64,000 nt of DNA from an uncultured Clostridia bacterium (GCA_934438075.1 CAKSBF010000003.1:62001-126000), one strand, 5' to 3'; counted from the first letter of the stretch, positions 45,601 through 52,742 are shown. Made by a program: numbers and translations. Notes: a model not told the origin generated them from the sequence alone.

Positions 45601-45761
45601 TCTTCACAAACAAAGGAGGGGACACCGCCCACACTTTCCCAACGTTGCACGTCCTCCGTCTCAAAGTCATCAAAAAAAAGGATTTCCCCTTCTTCTTGCG
45701 CTGTTGTTGGGAAAATCTGCAAACACAAAAGTGCTGCGAGCAAAATGCATATTTTTCTCAT
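42675..45761 (-). CDS. Secreted SLH-domain protein, 1028 residues
   Basis: Exported surface protein. A short signal peptide (about 1-21, FPTTA-QEEG), then two LamG-like regions: FFDDFETEDVQRW to about 200 (IYYNDLKKPI) and HFFDFESQSGE to about 380 (FYWNDMKTPL). A middle region of about 400 residues includes a helical part. A Gly- and Pro-rich linker (about 850) leads to three C-terminal SLH domains (about 865-1028; MPDGHWAKEAVEYLS, ITRAEFVKLVVNAF, EITRQDMAVMLYRT). The ATG at 45761 starts the signal peptide; AAGGA is 12 bp upstream. The N-terminal region and the order with the 39522 gene suggest a duplicated pair. Function unknown. Confidence 0.88.
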   Translation of the reverse strand: MRKICILLAALLCLQIFPTTAQEEGEILFFDDFETEDVQRWESVGGVPSFVCEEGNYVYSVSAQDYFEKKNMSGYRNYSYSFRMKLDYRDEEGNFGNTWPTLRFRVSDNAYYNVYLYNKVGAEEIGVQKFIGTQETWLATASPKLTKDNDKWVSVKIELTGKTVCIYYNDLKKPIISFEDTEGEAPLGGSFCFIANGVAKFYLDDLKVEKTVVQPEETEKIVRADDRELIHFFDFESQSGEAIREESGNCYMDASAGVISEECSNFICRFNWRRNYYPYGEEIPEFAFGNGYTLKLESSLLSSAVILEKDSRELNRVPLCFADFDNVWTAVAFSAEGKNIAFYWNDMKTPLFTFEVDEPIEKGQISLCGGDVDNWYLASVYRFKPIEIVSSDVLNGEDGLQWKLNALSHEEKDRRATAIAAAFVGDRLCARDIQTVVLDGNPYDGTEKRKTEIIFTLPQIEEAQWYCFLWDGMTPLADVVTMGEALLRESMPPKSGKVPELTLKAEAKNGKFQVSGTVSEASQSVTLMLQPLDDAEKLSYDKIITLAQIVLEQDGSFSADISAEETLPEGDYRVYAGSDDCMAVYADTEFLREKNIIDFLQKMNEAESAEAIRGLLLEETNFRYARRLELRPQLYAELAQEHLQLAVAERALEQKGNGFTEKEIGSIFAPHLAFALLKTAKDSEQIYHYLQQYADLYSLPSIYGEMSEEVCKEALNGLHKGLKENLYDAVEEVMQDVEPNVILSALYLANYKDIPQLLEKYQNELGIDLAKIQNLTATQKTLAYQGMNRQRCYDYAAFRELYRSAVESAQQPIPTRKPGGSGGGGGKTTISIDPLPTAQPTATPGSQEKPAYYDMPDGHWAKEAVEYLSEPQRAIVSGYDDGNFYPDNKITRAEFVKLVVNAFQLAAGEKGVSFSDVEPMAWYALYVLTAVQNGIVLGSDGYFKPGLEITRQDMAVMLYRTAQKKMLALKKERAVSFSDENLIAPYAQNAVKLLSESGVIGGMQDNSFQPLMTATRAQAAKMIYEMIK

Positions 45762-45832
45762 GCTGATATCCAATCCTTTCTTATAGCATCAACGTTCAAG
45801 CCGTGGTAATGATTTCATAATCTTCCAATTTT

Positions 45833-45861
45833 ATTGTATCATACAAATCCATAATATTCAA
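45833..45861 (-). promoter_or_regulatory. Promoter of the SLH gene pair
   Basis: The minus strand has TTGAAT (45856-45861) and TACAAT (45833-45838) with 17 bp between them. It is about 70 bp before the start. Confidence 0.65.
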
Positions 45862-45907
45862 GAAAAGAAATCAGAAAGACACGGCAAGATTTCAGGCAAA
45901 ATAAAAA

Positions 45908-45949
45908 GGCTGTAAAATCAGCCGGATATCGTCCGCATTTTTTACAGCC
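45908..45949 (-). terminator. Terminator after rapZ
   Basis: GGCTGTAAAA (45908-45917) and TTTTACAGCC (45940-45949) pair perfectly. T residues follow on the minus strand. It ends the glm operon six bases past the rapZ stop. Confidence 0.85.
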
Positions 45950-45954
45950 CCATT

Positions 45955-46809
45955 TTATTTATGAATATCTCTGTGATTAATTACCGTAAAATAATTCTTC
46001 TCAGACAAAAACTTTCCAAGCGCTTCCGCGATGGTAACAGAACGATGTTTTCCACCTGTACAGCCGACGCTGATGACCAACTGCATTTTACCCTCCTCCG
46101 CATATTGCGGCAAAAGGAACAGTGTCATGTCCTCAAGTTTCCGTAAAAATTCCTGTGTTTCATCAAATTTCAGCACATAATCACTGACCTCATGATTCAG
46201 ACCTGTCAGAGGTTTTAATTCCGGCTCATAAAAGGGATTTGGCAAAAAACGCACATCAAACATTAAATCACTGTCAAGGGGAATCCCATACTTAAATCCA
46301 AAAGAAACAACATTAATGCTAATGTTTTCATAATGATGCCGCTCTTCAAACAGTGCCAAAATCTGTTCACGAAGCTGCCTGGTCAGCAACCCGGAAGTGT
46401 CTATAATATAATCCGCCTGACCGCGAATCCCCTCTAAAAGCTTACGTTCCTTGCTGATGCCGTCCTCAATGCGACCCGATCCGGCATGCGGATGCTTACG
46501 TCTTGTTTCTTTATATCTTTTTATAATGTATGCATCGGACGCCTCCAAAAAAAGCACCTCACACCGACCGCCGTTTTTGCGAAGTTCTGTTAGCTCATCA
46601 CCCAGACGGGTTACCAAATCGCCGCTGCGTGCGTCAATGACAAAAGCTATTTTATCCATTGTCAAATTAGAATTTTGGCACAAAGCCACAAAGTTAGAAA
46701 TCAGAGTTGGCGGCAAATTATCTATGCAATAATAGCCAATATCTTCTAAAATATGCGCAACACTGGTTTTTCCCGCACCCGACATTCCCGTTACAATTAC
46801 AAATTGCAT
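45955..46809 (-). CDS. rapZ: RapZ/YvcJ nucleotide-binding RNase adapter
   Basis: 284-residue P-loop protein. Walker A is GMSGAGKTS (about 8-16) and Walker B lies near KIAFVIDARSGD (about 56). The C-terminal half has DVRFLPNPFYEPELK, then SVGCTGGKHRSVTIAEALG (about 250) and ends RDIHK, the part that binds RNA and a sugar phosphate in E. coli RapZ. In E. coli RapZ senses glucosamine-6-phosphate and controls glmS through small RNAs. In most Firmicutes it is near yvcK and whiA; here it is downstream of glmS and glmM instead. RBS AAGGGAG. Reading it as a sensor of amino-sugar level follows from this context. Confidence 0.95.
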   Translation of the reverse strand: MQFVIVTGMSGAGKTSVAHILEDIGYYCIDNLPPTLISNFVALCQNSNLTMDKIAFVIDARSGDLVTRLGDELTELRKNGGRCEVLFLEASDAYIIKRYKETRRKHPHAGSGRIEDGISKERKLLEGIRGQADYIIDTSGLLTRQLREQILALFEERHHYENISINVVSFGFKYGIPLDSDLMFDVRFLPNPFYEPELKPLTGLNHEVSDYVLKFDETQEFLRKLEDMTLFLLPQYAEEGKMQLVISVGCTGGKHRSVTIAEALGKFLSEKNYFTVINHRDIHK

Positions 46810-46826
46810 GATAAACTCCCTTCTGT

Positions 46827-47042
46827 TCAGTCCAGGCTGAAATCCTCCGCTGTATATTTTGACGTATCAATCTCTTTTTTTCGTCTTGCTTCACGTGCAA
46901 TCAGATTATAAGCAAACCTTTTGCACGAATGTTCAGGACTCACCGCACCATGTTTTTCACAAAGCATGTCCTCCGAATAAGGCAGCTTTTTGGCATATTT
47001 GCAAAACAAACACATCGGTTTGTGATCATACTTAAACTTCAT
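46827..47042 (-). CDS. Small Cys-rich protein of unknown function
   Basis: 71-residue protein between glmS and rapZ, not assigned to a family. Two Cys form CLFC (about 11-14), with further Cys at about 28 and 40 (MLCEKHGAVSPEHSCKR), a spacing that suggests a small zinc site. The C-terminus is basic, then acidic. The start at 47042 has GGGGGTG upstream. It lies 17 bp before rapZ, so it is part of the glm transcript. Its place between a GlcN6P-forming enzyme and its possible sensor makes an accessory role plausible. Confidence 0.72.
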   Translation of the reverse strand: MKFKYDHKPMCLFCKYAKKLPYSEDMLCEKHGAVSPEHSCKRFAYNLIAREARRKKEIDTSKYTAEDFSLD

Positions 47043-47075
47043 GCAAATCACCCCCGCTCACACATAAAATCAACA

Positions 47076-47101
47076 GGCACGGCAGATTACGCTGCCGTGC
47101 C
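47076..47101 (-). terminator. Intercistronic hairpin after glmS
   Basis: GGCACGGCAG (47076-47085) pairs perfectly with CTGCCGTGCC (47092-47101), six-base loop. The minus strand continues TGTTGATTTT, a weak T-tract. It could be a leaky terminator that lowers rapZ expression, or a processing or protein-binding stem. Confidence 0.55.
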
Positions 47102-47108
47102 GCCAAAC

Positions 47109-48908
47109 TTATTCTACTGTTACAGATTTCGCAAGATTTCTCGGTTTGTCGATATCACAGCCTTTTAAGCTTGCTACATAATAAGAAAACAGCTGAAGTA
47201 CCACAACCGCCAGCGACGGTGTAAATAAAGGATTGGTTTTCGGAAGATATACCACCGCATCAGAGCACTCCTCTATTGCCGTATCGCCCTCCAGCGCAAT
47301 TGACATAACAACCGCACCGCGCGCCTTCACTTCTTTTACATTACTCACTGTTTTGTCATATAGCTTTTCCTGTGTAGCAATCGCCATAACCAAAGTACCA
47401 TCCTCAATTAAAGAGATAGGACCATGCTTCAGCTCTCCGGCACCGTAAGCTTCGGAGTGAATGTAGGAAATTTCTTTCAGCTTCAATGCTCCCTCCAGTG
47501 ATAATGCATAGTCAAGACCACGACCGATAAAAAATACATTTTTCGCATTATAATATCTGGAAGCTAAGTACTGAACTTTTTCTTTCTGCGCCAATACGGC
47601 TTCTATCTGCTCCGGTAAATGAAGCAATTGATCACCGTACTGCTTTTCCATCTCCGGTGTAAGCTTGCCCTCGGCCTTTGCAAGACTCATAGCGAGCAAA
47701 TAAATTGCCGTCAGCTGAGTTGAATATGCCTTTGTGGTAGCAACTGCTATCTCCGGACCGGCCAATGTGTAGAGCACCTCATCAGCTTCTCTTGCAATAG
47801 AACTGCCGACAACATTAACAATACCGAAAATCTTAGCGCCCCGCCTTTTCGATTCACGCAACGCCGCTAAGGTATCTGCCGTTTCACCGGACTGACTGAT
47901 AATAACCACCAGCGTATTGTCCGTCAGAAGGGGATCGCGGTAACGAAATTCGGAAGCGATATCCACTTCAACGGGAATTCGGGTCATCTGCTCAATGATA
48001 TACTTTCCTACGACACCGACATGATATGCCGAACCACAAGCAACAATGCTGATTTTGTCTGGTATTTTATCTATCTTCAAAAGTCCCTGCTTAATAATCG
48101 GCGAAACAGTATTCATCACTGCCTGCGGTTCCTCCATGATCTCTTTAATCATAAAGTGCTCATAGCCGCCTTTTTCTGCCGCCGAAACATCCCAATCCAC
48201 ATGAAATACATCTTTCGTAATTTCTTCCTTATCCGGATTGTAGAGCTTTACACCATCACGTCTGATAACTGCAATTTCATTGTCCTCTATCAGATAAACA
48301 TCACGGGTATAATTTAAAATAGCCGGAATATCAGAAGCTATATAATTTTCATTCTTACCAAGTCCCACAATTAACGGACTGTCCTTTCTAACCGCTATCA
48401 TCTCATCCGGATTGTCGCTTGAGATAATGCCTAACGCATAAGAACCCTGAACCTTATGGATAATTTTAATAACAGTTTCCAGCATATCGCCTTCATAATA
48501 GTAGTCCGCCAAATGCGCAATTACTTCTGTATCCGTTTCAGAAACAAAATGGTAGCCTTTTCCGATTAAATATTCTTTCAGTTTCATGTAATTTTCAATA
48601 ATGCCATTATGAACAACCGCTATCTTGCCCGATTCGCTCATATGCGGATGCGAATTGACATCCGACGGCTCTCCGTGCGTAGCCCAGCGGGTATGGCCGA
48701 TACCGAGCGTACCGATAACACTCTTTCCACCGTCAACCATATCTGACAGTACTTTCAAACGACCTTTAGCCTTAGTCGTGTGTATCTGTTTCCCGTCAAA
48801 AACAGCGATTCCAGCCGAGTCATAACCACGGTATTCCAGCTTTGCAAGTCCTGACAGCAAAATCGGTGCTGCCTGCTTATCTCCAATATATCCAACAATT
48901 CCACACAT
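47109..48908 (-). CDS. glmS: Glutamine-fructose-6-phosphate aminotransferase
   Basis: 599-residue enzyme that makes glucosamine-6-phosphate from fructose-6-phosphate and glutamine, the first step of cell-wall amino-sugar synthesis. The N-terminal amidotransferase starts MCGIVGYIG, with Cys2 as nucleophile, and includes HTRWATHGEPS (about 72). Two SIS domains follow (about 285-420 and 455-590; SQSGETADTLAAL, EAYGAGELKHGPISL), and it ends NLAKSVTVE. RBS GAAAGG. Only 81 bp separate it from glmM, too little for the usual glmS ribozyme, and no such leader is recognised before glmM either. Confidence 0.97.
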   Translation of the reverse strand: MCGIVGYIGDKQAAPILLSGLAKLEYRGYDSAGIAVFDGKQIHTTKAKGRLKVLSDMVDGGKSVIGTLGIGHTRWATHGEPSDVNSHPHMSESGKIAVVHNGIIENYMKLKEYLIGKGYHFVSETDTEVIAHLADYYYEGDMLETVIKIIHKVQGSYALGIISSDNPDEMIAVRKDSPLIVGLGKNENYIASDIPAILNYTRDVYLIEDNEIAVIRRDGVKLYNPDKEEITKDVFHVDWDVSAAEKGGYEHFMIKEIMEEPQAVMNTVSPIIKQGLLKIDKIPDKISIVACGSAYHVGVVGKYIIEQMTRIPVEVDIASEFRYRDPLLTDNTLVVIISQSGETADTLAALRESKRRGAKIFGIVNVVGSSIAREADEVLYTLAGPEIAVATTKAYSTQLTAIYLLAMSLAKAEGKLTPEMEKQYGDQLLHLPEQIEAVLAQKEKVQYLASRYYNAKNVFFIGRGLDYALSLEGALKLKEISYIHSEAYGAGELKHGPISLIEDGTLVMAIATQEKLYDKTVSNVKEVKARGAVVMSIALEGDTAIEECSDAVVYLPKTNPLFTPSLAVVVLQLFSYYVASLKGCDIDKPRNLAKSVTVE

Positions 48909-48989
48909 AGTTAATTAACCTTTCCTTTCTAAATCCCCTTACGGATATTCTCTCTCTTTTCAACCCTTATTGCTCATAATTCTTAAAAT

Positions 48990-50339
48990 TTATCCCAGTC
49001 TCGCTTCAATCAGTTTTGCAAGATAGTTTGCTTTTTGCGTAATTACTCCGAGGTCATCGCCCTCCAGCATGACTCGCACGCACGGTTCCGTACCGGATGG
49101 ACGGATTAACACGCGTCCTTTACCTTCAAACTCTTTCTCCAGCTCTGCAATCTCCTGCATGATAACCTTATCTGATTTATACTCTTCTTTTTTAGAATTT
49201 TGCACTTTTGCGTTAACGGTAACCTGCGGCAGGGTTTGAAATACCCCTGCAAGCTCAGAAAGCTTTTTCCCCGTTTTCTTCACAATGGAAAGCAGCTGCA
49301 ACGCGGTACACAAGCCGTCACCGGTAGTATTATAATCCAAAAAGATAATATGACCCGACTGTTCACCGCCCAAAACATAACCGCTTTTCAACATTTCCTC
49401 CAAAACATAACGGTCACCTACCTTGGTTTGCACCAGCTTGATGCCTTTTTCCTTGGCTGCAAGTACCAAACCAAGATTTGTCATAACAGTCGTTACCAGA
49501 GTATCCTTTTCCAGCAAACCTTTCTCGCGCAGATAATTAGCACAGATAAACATAATTTTATCCCCGTCAATCAAATTGCCGAGTTCATCCACAACAAGCA
49601 GACGATCCGCATCTCCGTCAAAGGAAAGACCGATATCCACATCAATATTCTTTACATATTCCTGAAACGCCTTCGTGTGAGTGGAACCACACTTCAAATT
49701 AATGTTTGTGCCGTTCGGATGGTTGTGCACAACAAACGCTTCCGCTCCCAAATCAACGATAACCTCGACTGAGCTTTTATAACTTGCACCGTTTGCGCAG
49801 TCAATGGCAATCTTCATACCGGAAAGGTCACAATCTATTGTGCTCTTGGCAAACTCCATATAATCCGCAAGCGCCGTATCACATTTTGTAACAATGCCAA
49901 CCGCGTCGCCCGTTGGCAATTCAATCTCTGTTTCATTGCCGCGCACAATTGCTTCAATGCGGTCTTCAATCTCATCGCTGAGCTTGTAGCCGTTGGAATT
50001 AAAAATTTTAATTCCGTTAAATTCCGCCGAGTTGTGAGATGCAGAAATTACAATTCCTGCATCTGCCTCATACTTTCTGGTCAGATACGCTACTGCCGGA
50101 GTCGGAATAACGCCCAGCGAAATCACTCCTGCCCCAACCGAGCACAGGCCCGCCTGAAGGGCCGCCTCCAACATATCACCGGAAATACGCGTATCCTTGC
50201 CAATCAATATTTTCGGCTTGTGTTTTGTTTCTTTTGTTAATACATACGCCGCAGCCTTGCCTATTTTCATTGCCAAATCGCAAGTCAGCTCCGAATTGGC
50301 AACACCGCGAACCCCATCTGTTCCAAATAATCTACCCAA
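48990..50339 (-). CDS. glmM: Phosphoglucosamine mutase
   Basis: 449-residue enzyme that converts glucosamine-6-phosphate to glucosamine-1-phosphate. The phospho-Ser is in VISASHNSAEFNG (about 98-110), the Mg site is DGDADRLL (about 243), the sugar-binding loop GEQSGHI (about 326) and the phosphate-binding loop RPSGTEPCVRV (about 412). A TTG at 50339 gives the typical MGRLFGTDGVRG start with GGAGG seven bases upstream; the ATG at 50345 is one base from the RBS. It opens the glmM-glmS-small protein-rapZ operon. Confidence 0.96.
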   Translation of the reverse strand: MGRLFGTDGVRGVANSELTCDLAMKIGKAAAYVLTKETKHKPKILIGKDTRISGDMLEAALQAGLCSVGAGVISLGVIPTPAVAYLTRKYEADAGIVISASHNSAEFNGIKIFNSNGYKLSDEIEDRIEAIVRGNETEIELPTGDAVGIVTKCDTALADYMEFAKSTIDCDLSGMKIAIDCANGASYKSSVEVIVDLGAEAFVVHNHPNGTNINLKCGSTHTKAFQEYVKNIDVDIGLSFDGDADRLLVVDELGNLIDGDKIMFICANYLREKGLLEKDTLVTTVMTNLGLVLAAKEKGIKLVQTKVGDRYVLEEMLKSGYVLGGEQSGHIIFLDYNTTGDGLCTALQLLSIVKKTGKKLSELAGVFQTLPQVTVNAKVQNSKKEEYKSDKVIMQEIAELEKEFEGKGRVLIRPSGTEPCVRVMLEGDDLGVITQKANYLAKLIEARLG

Positions 50340-50517
50340 GATCATTCCTCCGTTTAATCAAAATTTTTTATATAATAATTGATAACGAGCATATTTAACA
50401 CTTACTGTACAAATTTATGATACCATAAGCGCAAGCCGCAGTCGGCTTGCTTCACATCAGTTCGATAAACACACAATAGAAAAGCGGTTATTGCCCTTCT
50501 TATTTCGTGTCGTGTTT

Positions 50518-50526
50518 ATTATACCA
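50518..50526 (-). promoter_or_regulatory. Possible extended -10 promoter for glmM
   Basis: TGGTATAAT on the minus strand, with only a weak -35 (TTTTCT) 17 bp upstream. Confidence 0.45.
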
Positions 50527-50627
50527 CACATAAATTCAAAAGAAAAGATATTTTTATAATTTTCAATTCCAAAAGAAAGCACGCAAAAACCATGAGCAAA
50601 AGCGATACTTTTTGTTACTTTTTTGAA

Positions 50628-50656
50628 TTGATTCCGACTGCATTCTGTGATATACT
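50628..50656 (+). promoter_or_regulatory. Promoter of mnmA
   Basis: TTGATT (50628-50633) and TATACT (50651-50656), 17 bp apart, 34 bp before the start codon. Confidence 0.75.
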
Positions 50657-50690
50657 AAGAAAAAGATAAAAAGACAGGGTGTGGAGCATT

Positions 50691-51737
50691 TTGAAAAAAA
50701 AGGTATTAGTCGGCATGAGCGGCGGTGTAGATTCCTCCGTTGCCGCCGCACTGCTTCTGAAACAAGGCTATGATGTAACGGGCATCACCTTTCGCCTGTG
50801 GCACGAAGCCACCGAAAGTGCATCAAGAGATGCGGCACGTGTTGCAGAGGTTTTGGGGATCCGTCACAAAACTGTAGACTTTTCCGAGACCTTTCGTTCA
50901 CAAGTGCTCGACTACTTTGTTCATGAATACCAAAATGGACGTACACCCAACCCATGCATAGCATGCAACCGCACAATTAAGTTTGGTAAATTTTTGGATT
51001 TAGCGAATGAACTGGATGCTGACTACATTGCCACCGGCCATTATGCACGAATTATCAAAGAAAAAAATGGTTTCTACCGTTTGGGGATTTCTGCTGCAAA
51101 GAGGAAAGATCAGAGTTATTTTCTTTACCATTTGACACAAGAACAGCTTGCCCGAACCTTAATGCCGCTTGATGGCATTGAGAAACAGGAAACCCGCAGC
51201 ATAGCAGAAAAGCTGGCTCTGCCTGTCGCAAGCAAACCGGACAGCCAGGATATTTGTTTTATTCCGGATGGTGACTACCTGCGCTTCTTAAAAGAATATG
51301 CGCAACTGAAAGATAAAAAAGGGTTTTTCCGTTCAATCAGCGGAGAAATTTTAGGGGAACACAATGGCATCGCGCACTTTACAGTCGGTCAACGCAAAGG
51401 CTTGGGCGTTACTTTTGGAAAACCAATGTTTGTAACCGGGCTGGATGCAAAAACTAACACTGTTTATCTAGGCGAAAAAGGCAGTGAATTCACAAAAGAA
51501 TTCACTGCCGCCGACATGCACCTAAGTGTCCCAAACACATTGAACGAGCCGCTTCGACTGCACTGTAAGGTTCGTTATGCCGCGCCTGCCGCAGCCTGCA
51601 CACTCACCAAAATTGACAACAGCCGAGTCCGGGTAACAATGGATGAGCCCGCCCGTGCCGTTACTCCGGGACAAGCCGCGGTGTTTTACGAAGATGACAA
51701 AATTTTTGGCGGAGCTATTATTGAAGATATGTACTAA
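50691..51737 (+). CDS. mnmA: tRNA-uridine 2-sulfurtransferase
   Basis: 348-residue enzyme that adds sulfur to the wobble uridine (U34) of Lys, Glu and Gln tRNAs, using ATP and a Cys persulfide. The PP-loop is GMSGGVDSSVAA (about 6-17); the two catalytic Cys are in NPCIACN (about 88) and SQDICFI (about 188). It starts with TTG at 50691, since GGAG lies four bases before and this gives MKKKVLVGMSG; an earlier GTG is at 50679. Its stop is only 8 bp from the stop of the convergent gene, with no terminator between. A perfect 12-bp inverted repeat lies inside the gene at 51480-51509. Confidence 0.95.
   Translation: MKKKVLVGMSGGVDSSVAAALLLKQGYDVTGITFRLWHEATESASRDAARVAEVLGIRHKTVDFSETFRSQVLDYFVHEYQNGRTPNPCIACNRTIKFGKFLDLANELDADYIATGHYARIIKEKNGFYRLGISAAKRKDQSYFLYHLTQEQLARTLMPLDGIEKQETRSIAEKLALPVASKPDSQDICFIPDGDYLRFLKEYAQLKDKKGFFRSISGEILGEHNGIAHFTVGQRKGLGVTFGKPMFVTGLDAKTNTVYLGEKGSEFTKEFTAADMHLSVPNTLNEPLRLHCKVRYAAPAAACTLTKIDNSRVRVTMDEPARAVTPGQAAVFYEDDKIFGGAIIEDMY
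51480..51509 (+). repeat. Inverted repeat inside mnmA
   Basis: GGCAGTGAATTC (51480-51491) and GAATTCACTGCC (51498-51509), perfect 12-bp stem, six-base loop, in frame in the coding sequence (encodes GSEFTKEFTAA). Confidence 0.8.
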
Positions 51738-51745
51738 AACCCGTT

Positions 51746-52105
51746 TTAAGCCTTCGAAGTCAGCATTTGCCGCTCTACAAACCGCAAATACTCATCCTTA
51801 TGCAGCAAAGTCAGACAGTCATATTCTCTGCATAATTTTTCTGCAACCATGCGTTCTTCTTTTGACAGGCTGACATCAACCAGAATAATGTCCAATGCTT
51901 GCTTGCGTGACTGAAAAATTGCATCACGCACAGCCGCCTCAACGGCATAAGTACCCGATTGCAGATATAGCACGCGATACCCCTTGACTTTGCGCTTTCC
52001 CTTGAAACTTTCTGCCAAAAAATCAACTACACGGGTTGCAATGTCCAACAGTGCATAAACCAGTAAAAACAATATAAACGAATCCAGCAATACTGTTTTC
52101 AACAT
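51746..52105 (-). CDS. Small membrane-anchored protein of unknown function
   Basis: 119-residue protein with one N-terminal membrane segment (about 6-26, SFILFLLVYALLDIATRV), a basic patch (ESFKGKRKVKGYR) and a small cytoplasmic alpha/beta domain (about 42-119) with phrases VLYLQSGTYAVEAAVRDAI and IILVDVSLSKEE. I do not recognise the family. The longest frame begins at 52267, but AGGTGATTGAT before the ATG at 52105 sets the start. It converges with mnmA, separated by 8 bp, and is divergent from the ECF S-component gene; the two share the 88-bp control region. Confidence 0.75.
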   Translation of the reverse strand: MLKTVLLDSFILFLLVYALLDIATRVVDFLAESFKGKRKVKGYRVLYLQSGTYAVEAAVRDAIFQSRKQALDIILVDVSLSKEERMVAEKLCREYDCLTLLHKDEYLRFVERQMLTSKA

Positions 52106-52124
52106 ATCAATCACCTCATATAAT
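52096..52124 (+). promoter_or_regulatory. Possible promoter of the ECF S-component gene
   Basis: TTTTCA (52096-52101) and a consensus TATAAT (52119-52124) with 17 bp between. The -10 box is inside the inverted repeat 52113-52134. Confidence 0.5.
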
Positions 52125-52134
52125 ATCATATGAG
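52113..52134. promoter_or_regulatory. Inverted repeat between divergent genes
   Basis: CCTCATAT and ATATGAGG with a six-base spacer, perfect. It contains the plus-strand -10 box, so a bound protein could block initiation. Confidence 0.55.
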
Positions 52135-52147
52135 GCACAAATAAACT

Positions 52148-52168
52148 TGTGACAGAAACACTGTCGCA
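52148..52168 (+). promoter_or_regulatory. Operator-like dyad before the ECF S component
   Basis: TGTGACAG (52148-52155) and CTGTCGCA (52161-52168) form a dyad with a five-base spacer and one mismatch. It lies just downstream of the likely transcription start. Its shape resembles operators of NiaR-type niacin repressors, but I do not claim a match. Confidence 0.45.
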
Positions 52169-52193
52169 TATTTTTACAAAACGGGAGGATATT

Positions 52194-52742
52194 ATGAACA
52201 CACAAAATCGCTCAAACATCAAATCCATTACCATTGCAGGACTATTAACCGCCCTTGCAATCGTCATTCCACTGTTTATGCCGAAGCTGCCCGTTCCGCA
52301 GCCCTTCTCGGTAACACCGGCATCTCACTTGCCGGTTATACTTGCTATGTTCGTCAGTCCCTTCACGGTCGTCTGCACAGTCATCGGCAGCTCTATTGCG
52401 TTTTTTATTACCTTAGGACCAATTGTTGCCTTGCGAGCCTTTTCACACCTGTTATTTGCTCTGGTAGGCTGTTATCTGCTAAAACGCAAATACAACTTGT
52501 TTCTTGTCATTCTTGCCACTGCTCTCTTGCATGCATTTGGCGAAATCATTGTCGTGTTGGCGTTTTCCATGTTTGGCATGGCAGAGGCTACCGCATATTT
52601 TCTGTGGGGAGTTACCGGAGGAATCACTTTGCTGCATCATTGTTTCGATTTTTTCCTCACCATGATTGTATACAAGGCTCTGCAGTCTGTGCATAACACG
52701 GTAGCGCTTACCCCCGTCAACATAAAATCTCTGAAGGGATAA
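52194..52742 (+). CDS. ECF transporter S component, possibly niacin-specific
   Basis: 182-residue membrane protein, the substrate-binding subunit of an energy-coupling factor importer. About six membrane segments occur; SHLPVILAMFVSPFTV (about 43-58) and LGPIVALRAFSHLLFALVG (about 76-94) resemble NiaX-type niacin transporters as I remember them. Start at 52194 with GGGAGGATATT; a longer frame to 52149 exists. It is alone, with no ECF ATPase or T subunit nearby, as is usual for group II systems. A terminator follows. The dyad 52148-52168 would fit NAD-precursor control, but the substrate needs testing. Confidence 0.82.
   Translation: MNTQNRSNIKSITIAGLLTALAIVIPLFMPKLPVPQPFSVTPASHLPVILAMFVSPFTVVCTVIGSSIAFFITLGPIVALRAFSHLLFALVGCYLLKRKYNLFLVILATALLHAFGEIIVVLAFSMFGMAEATAYFLWGVTGGITLLHHCFDFFLTMIVYKALQSVHNTVALTPVNIKSLKG

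Larger units (their letters stand above)
50346..50690. other. Intergenic region with glmM leader and divergent promoters
   Basis: 345 bp between divergent glmM and mnmA, with no convincing gene. Minus strand: an extended -10 TGGTATAAT (TATAAT at 50518-50523) would give glmM a leader of about 165 nt. In that leader GCAAGCCG (50431-50438) pairs with CGGCTTGC (50443-50450) around a four-base loop; no T-tract follows. Plus strand: the mnmA promoter at 50628-50656. I looked for a glmS-ribozyme-like core and did not see one. Confidence 0.6.

Noticed and set aside
48909..48989. glmS ribozyme before glmS
   Set aside because: Only 81 A/T-rich bases, too short for the ribozyme, and no pseudoknotted core was recognised there or in the glmM leader.
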